Assembly (NCBI GenBank): GCA_017545095.1
Contig: JAFYCU010000123.1
Span: 1 to 17,138, forward strand
Origin: Muribaculaceae bacterium
GTDB lineage: Bacteria; Bacteroidota; Bacteroidia; Bacteroidales; Muribaculaceae
Length of the DNA stretch: 17,138 nt
Direction: 5' to 3'
Each line of letters begins with the position of its first letter. The stretch's first letter is position 1. The position numbers and the translations under genes were made by a program. The notes beneath the pieces are model-generated. The model was not told the DNA's origin, did not search any database, and saw nothing but the letters and a program-made list of their open reading frames with translations. Positions 13,843 to 17,138 of the stretch are shown piece by piece.

Positions 13843-16248
13843 TTAATATGTCCCCAGGATGATGTTGACGATGGTGTTGAGATCGTCCACGTCGACCACA
13901 CCATCGCCTGTCACGTCGGCAAGGCGCATGATGCTTGGGTCTTGGTTGGAGCTGAGGATGATGTTGATGATCAGATTCACGTCGAACACATCCACCTCGC
14001 CGTCACCGTCGATGTCGCCCATCACTGCCGGCTGGGCAGGCACCAATGCATAGACTGTTTCCAGTTTGTCGAGGGTGAGATAGAGTTCTTGTCCCGCACT
14101 CGTGGAATTCATGTTCACGTCGATGCTTGCCAGTGTGACGGGATAGTTGCTTATCTCGTTGGGATTCATCCACTGAGCCATAGGCAGGTCGACGACCATA
14201 TCCTGCTCTGGCACGATGTCGGTGGGTGTCACCGTGGAGTAGGCAATGCGGTTGTCACCTGCATAGAGGCCGAATTGCACCTGCTTGACGGGTGCGGTGC
14301 CGGGGTTGAAGTGCAAGCGCAGCGTGTCGGGCATGCTCCACAGTCGCACCTCCTTTTCGAGCAGAAGGCGAGGCAGTCGTCCCGTTGCCGAGGTGTAGTC
14401 CCAGCGGAGTCCTCCGCCGTCGAGCGCTGTGGCGTGTCCACCATTGCCCACGCGCTGGCTGATGCTCCACGTGGCGGGGTCGAAATCGTCGGCCAGCATG
14501 ATGTGGGATTCGGGAATCTCCACGGTCACGGTCAGCGTGTCGGCCACTTCGCCCAGATTGCCTATCACGCTTGTTTCGCCATTGCTCAGACCTCGCAGTG
14601 TGCCGTTGTCATCCACCTCGACGATGTCAGGATTCTCGCTGCGCCAAGCGAGCGAATTTGCGCCAATAGGCATCACCTGGCCGTCTACGGTGGTCTGCAC
14701 CTGCACGGTGAAGTCGCGCAGGGCATCGTTGATGATGTGCTTGTGAGTGAATTCGATGTCGTCGATGGCACTGCTCACCACCACAACCGGCATCGAGACC
14801 ACTGCATCGCCCAGCGTGGCGGTGAGGGTCTGCACGCCTGTGCCGGTGACGTAGAGCGTGGAGTCGCTCCGAATCGTTCCGAGCGATTCGGGACACGAGA
14901 GCACCACCCCTTGCACGTCGGTGTCAACGAGCATGCCATACTGGTTGTAGCCATAGAAGTGAGGGGTGTAGACGCCATATTGCGGCAGTGTGAGGCTGAA
15001 GTCCAGGAAACGTATGGAGGCCACCACATCATCGTCGGGTGCGCTGCTCACGCAGTAGAATGCATTGCCGTCAGCGCGCTCTTGACCGTCGCAGGGCTTG
15101 TTGCGCACTCCCAGTGCACTGGTGTAGAGGACTGCCGAGCCACCGCCGTCGAGGTTCATGGCATCGGTAGCTCCGGCATACTTCATGATGGCCGCCAACG
15201 CAGTGGTGCGCACACCATCGGAGATGGGAGACCGGCCGTCGACCACACAAAAGTATACCTTGTTGCCGCCTTCGCCGTAACCGATGCATGCGCGCGGATA
15301 CATCTGCACCGCGTCGTCGCGATCGCCTTCGGTGTTGAGAATCACGCCATCGGCCAACACTTTGGGGTTGCCCGACAGCACCTGCGTGGGCGTCACGCTC
15401 AGGTTGCCGCACTTCCAAGAGGTGTTAACTTGAATGATGTCACCCTTTTTGAGTTTCTTCACCAGGTTGGCCGACGAGCCGTGGCCGTGAATCACATAGC
15501 CATCGTCGGGAATGGTCATGTCGCCAGCGGTGCTGGGATTACCGGTGATCACCATGCGGAAGCTGCCTGCCGTCTTGAACGTCTCGCCAATGGCCAGCAG
15601 CGCCGTCACCTCGCAGCCACCCGTCTCGTCGGTGCTGCCGTAGTAGAGGTTGTTGTAGATGGTCACATCATTCGGGTTGCCACCGGCATTGTTGTTGATG
15701 GCTGCCAGTGTCGCCGTGGTGCCGTCGGGAGCGGTGATGGTGCCGCTGTAGCGGAAGGGGTTGATGTAGAGTGCTCCCTGCTCGTCGACAATGAAGTTCT
15801 TATATTTCGTGGGGTTGTAGCGGGTGCGATAGATTTCGCCGTCGCACACCGTCGAGCCGACAGGCGACCCCACTTGCGACACACCTCGCGCAGTGGTACC
15901 CCACGTTTCGAAAAAGTCACCATTGATGCCTACAAAGTAACGCGCACCCGGGCGGCTCTTGCGCTCGGCCATGCCGCTGATGGTCTCGTTGCCCGCCAGC
16001 TTGTCGTCGGCACTCACGCCATGAAGCGACAGATAGGGGTTGGTCATGTCGATTGTGGTGTAGAACACCCGCAGGCGATGCTCGTCGTTGTGCAACCATA
16101 ACGAGGTCTGTGTACTGCCCGGCCCTACCACGTTGTGGAACAATGTGTCGACCACATAAGCCTCGCCATTGAGCGAGATGGAGCTGCTGGCATGCGTTGA
16201 CAGGAATGCGCAGCAAACGAACAAGAGAGGGTATAAAAGTTTCTTCAT
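13843..16248 (-). CDS. Secreted phosphodiester-glycosidase-family (NAGPA-like) protein with C-terminal dockerin repeats
   Basis: This 801-residue exported protein has a signal peptide (MKKLLYPLLFVCCAFLSTHA). The phosphodiester glycosidase (NAGPA) domain spans roughly 60-400: the early GARYFVGINGDFF (about 101-113), the middle VYFCVVDGRSP (331-341), and the hallmark ATDAMNLDGGGSAVLY (360-375). Family members cleave N-acetylglucosamine-1-phosphodiester-type bonds, so glycan or teichoic-acid-like polymers are possible substrates. Residues 498-580 look like a BIG2 Ig-like domain (SENPDIVEVDDNGTLRGLSNGE), and 585-735 form a beta-rich, carbohydrate-binding-like segment. Two dockerin-like repeats end the protein (GDIDGDGEVDVFDVN; ADVTGDGVVDVDDLN). 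ATG 16248 is the only start that keeps the signal peptide. It is monocistronic, with a promoter about 46 bp upstream. The enzyme family is fairly sure; the substrate is not known. Confidence 0.88.
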   Translation of the reverse strand: MKKLLYPLLFVCCAFLSTHASSSISLNGEAYVVDTLFHNVVGPGSTQTSLWLHNDEHRLRVFYTTIDMTNPYLSLHGVSADDKLAGNETISGMAERKSRPGARYFVGINGDFFETWGTTARGVSQVGSPVGSTVCDGEIYRTRYNPTKYKNFIVDEQGALYINPFRYSGTITAPDGTTATLAAINNNAGGNPNDVTIYNNLYYGSTDETGGCEVTALLAIGETFKTAGSFRMVITGNPSTAGDMTIPDDGYVIHGHGSSANLVKKLKKGDIIQVNTSWKCGNLSVTPTQVLSGNPKVLADGVILNTEGDRDDAVQMYPRACIGYGEGGNKVYFCVVDGRSPISDGVRTTALAAIMKYAGATDAMNLDGGGSAVLYTSALGVRNKPCDGQERADGNAFYCVSSAPDDDVVASIRFLDFSLTLPQYGVYTPHFYGYNQYGMLVDTDVQGVVLSCPESLGTIRSDSTLYVTGTGVQTLTATLGDAVVSMPVVVVSSAIDDIEFTHKHIINDALRDFTVQVQTTVDGQVMPIGANSLAWRSENPDIVEVDDNGTLRGLSNGETSVIGNLGEVADTLTVTVEIPESHIMLADDFDPATWSISQRVGNGGHATALDGGGLRWDYTSATGRLPRLLLEKEVRLWSMPDTLRLHFNPGTAPVKQVQFGLYAGDNRIAYSTVTPTDIVPEQDMVVDLPMAQWMNPNEISNYPVTLASIDVNMNSTSAGQELYLTLDKLETVYALVPAQPAVMGDIDGDGEVDVFDVNLIINIILSSNQDPSIMRLADVTGDGVVDVDDLNTIVNIILGTY

Positions 16249-16293
16249 AAAGCATGGAACCTAAATCTCAGTGCAAAACCTTCAATGTCACGG

Positions 16294-16301
16294 CAAAAGT
16301 A
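16294..16301 (-). promoter_or_regulatory. -7 box of the phosphodiester-glycosidase gene
   Basis: The minus strand reads TACTTTTG, matching TAnnTTTG, 45 bp before ATG 16248. No well-spaced -33 element is obvious. Confidence 0.55.
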
Positions 16302-16375
16302 AACAAAAATTTCAAGTAATCCACACTCTTCTATTGAAAAAACAACCAACCGGTGGCAATTTACTTGGCAAATAC

Positions 16376-16447
16376 CTATTTCGCGCTTTTCCGCCCCAGT
16401 TGGCAGCGGCGGCATCGTCGGCTGAAAAATGATTTACGTTTTATCAT
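16376..16447 (-). pseudogene. Start stump of a lost SUMF1/dockerin-type gene
   Basis: ATG 16447 opens MIKRKSFFSRR and the frame ends at TAG 16378-16376. The first codons and the promoter upstream (TACCTTTG at 16488-16481, minus) match the start of the SUMF1-like gene (MKRKSISAI). After about nine codons the similarity is lost, so only the promoter and the beginning of the signal peptide survive. Confidence 0.6.
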
Positions 16448-16680
16448 GACTGTAGTTTGAATGATTCTTGTTTCAAGCTGCAAAGGTACTATTTTTTCCA
16501 ATACCACCATTAATGCACCACGAAAAAAAAGAGCGGCAACCCACAAAAGTGTCGCTCCTTTCTCATATTCGCCACGCTGTCAACTCACAACCTTGAACTC
16601 ATAGAAAGCCCAGTCGTCGAGGTCATCAATCGCGGCAGTCAGTTCATCTTTGGTGCGGATGTCACGCTTCAGTTCCTCGG
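16420..16680. repeat. Duplicated promoter/terminator/gene-end block, copy 2
   Basis: This is similar over its whole length to 5587-5840, in the same order and orientation: gene start, promoter box, terminator hairpin with A-tract (16523-16557) and the last codons of the 160-aa gene. A few short insertions and substitutions separate the copies; the coding end is best preserved. Confidence 0.85.
16523..16557 (-). terminator. Intrinsic terminator of the remnant gene
   Basis: The minus strand reads GAGCGAC, a longer loop than copy 1, GCCGCTC and then eight T. Its stem arms are identical to those of copy 1 at 5689-5714. Confidence 0.7.
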
Positions 16681-16712
16681 GCATGACTTTGACTTTAGCA
16701 CTTTCGCTATGG
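16580..16712 (-). pseudogene. C-terminal remnant of a paralogue of the 160-aa protein
   Basis: The minus-strand frame reads EELKRDIRTKDEL, TAAIDDLDDWAFYEF and KVVS before TGA 16582-16580, nearly identical to the end of the protein at 5737-6219 (KLKRDITTKDEL and so on, ending KVVR). Weaker similarity (AKVKVMP against LKVASD) continues to about 16712, after which it ends. The upstream 120 codons are missing. Confidence 0.75.
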
Positions 16713-16753
16713 CAAAAAGAAAGGCAACTACGCGATAGTTACCAAAAGAAAAG

Positions 16754-16784
16754 CCGCAAGCAGCTGAAAAAAAACTGCTTGCGG
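16754..16784. terminator. Hairpin, possible terminator
   Basis: CCGCAAGCAG (16754-16763) pairs perfectly with CTGCTTGCGG (16775-16784) around an A-rich loop. TTTCGGTTT follows on the plus strand and CTTTTCTTTT on the minus strand, so it could stop either direction weakly. Confidence 0.5.
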
Positions 16785-16934
16785 TTTCGGTTTGTGGAGC
16801 ACAGCGTTTTAACGATTGGAATCCCATGACTTTTCAATAACACATAAGACATTGTACATTAATGCATTATGGAGGTTTTGATTGTCAATTATTATCACTG
16901 AAAAGCACATTATAGCAGAAAAGGGGGGTATAAG

Positions 16935-16957
16935 ATTGGGGGCTTGTTCCCCCCAAT
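16935..16957. repeat. G-rich hairpin
   Basis: ATTGGGGG (16935-16942) pairs with CCCCCAAT (16950-16957) around a 7-nt loop. No T-tract follows closely. Its purpose is unclear. Confidence 0.4.
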
Positions 16958-17085
16958 TATTCGCTTTAACTTTTCTGCAAATGTGGCATCGTTATGTCCT
17001 GAATTCAAAATCGAACTGCATATTTTGAATGTTTAGAAGGAGCGTCATCAAAGGCCCATAAACACCTTTTTTTCACTGGCAATGC

Positions 17086-17117
17086 AAAAAAAACGAAAAG
17101 GGAGACTCTCGTCTCCC
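17086..17117 (-). terminator. Intrinsic terminator for a gene beyond the right edge
   Basis: The minus strand reads GGGAGAC, GAGA loop, GTCTCCC, then TTTTCG and a run of eight T. It is a textbook terminator for a leftward transcript entering from the right of the window. Confidence 0.8.
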
Positions 17118-17138
17118 AATGATTAACTAATTTTGTAT

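Larger units (their letters stand above)
16249..17138. other. Gene-free interval with a degraded duplication and hairpins
   Basis: No intact gene is seen. From left to right it holds the promoter of the phosphodiester-glycosidase gene, a gene-start stump (16376-16447), the degraded copy of the 5587-5840 block (16420-16680), a gene-end remnant (16580-16712), two plain hairpins (16754-16784, 16935-16957) and a terminator at the right edge. Nothing was recognised between 16790 and 16930 or between 16960 and 17080. Confidence 0.6.

Noticed and set aside
13942..16101. 719-codon plus-strand open frame opposite the phosphodiester glycosidase gene
   Set aside because: It mirrors the codon use of the real minus-strand gene and has no recognisable domain, while the minus-strand product has a signal peptide, a hallmark active site and dockerin repeats.

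Overview
The window looks like a chromosomal segment from a gut or oral Bacteroidales bacterium of the Prevotella / Muribaculaceae type. This rests on several sequence features: promoters of the TAnnTTTG type (Bacteroidetes sigma-70) in front of most genes, short leaders without strong Shine-Dalgarno sequences, secreted proteins with dockerin-like Ca-binding repeats, a GLUG-repeat surface protein, a subtilase with a T9SS-like tail, a DUF3667 membrane protein and GC-rich hairpin repeats between genes. The genus assignment is an inference.

Layout. (1) 3-1175 (+) is the 3' part of an AtoE-type short-chain fatty acid transporter. (2) 1194-1580 is an array of GC-rich hairpins that runs straight into a tyrosine recombinase lacking its N-terminal domain (1592-2428). 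(3) A long inverted repeat and a good promoter precede a two-gene AbiE-like type IV toxin-antitoxin pair, DUF6088 and AbiEii nucleotidyltransferase (2562-4186, 4-nt overlap). A hairpin region and a terminator follow. Regions 2 and 3 look like the remains of an integrated island. (4) 4577-6219 (-) holds a secreted FGE-fold (SUMF1-like) protein with two N-terminal dockerin repeats, whose signal peptide appears broken by a one-base deletion, and an uncharacterised 160-aa protein with its own terminator. (5) 6390-9247 (+) holds a small XRE regulator with a palindrome at its promoter, 26 bp ahead of an 857-aa secreted GLUG/dockerin protein. (6) 9248-10429 is a graveyard: a 19-bp perfect palindrome resembling two IS ends with the interior deleted, the 3' part of an IS1634-like transposase, and the beheading partner of that transposase, a signal peptide plus one dockerin repeat. 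(7) 10533-13585 (-) is an operon of a DUF3667 membrane protein and an S8 subtilase overlapping by 4 nt. (8) 13843-16248 (-) is a secreted phosphodiester-glycosidase (NAGPA-fold) protein ending in two dockerin repeats. (9) 16249-17138 has no intact gene. It carries a degraded second copy of the promoter/terminator/gene-end block found at 5587-5840, and hairpins including a terminator for a gene beyond the right edge.

Main theme. The window mixes an island-derived toxin-antitoxin module with a set of exported proteins: three apparently substantial dockerin-bearing genes, one dockerin-gene stump and one secreted protease. No cohesin domain is visible, so the dockerin repeats may act in Ca-dependent folding or in binding an unrecognised surface partner. 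Local duplication, IS insertion and a frameshift show that this dockerin family is being gained and lost here.
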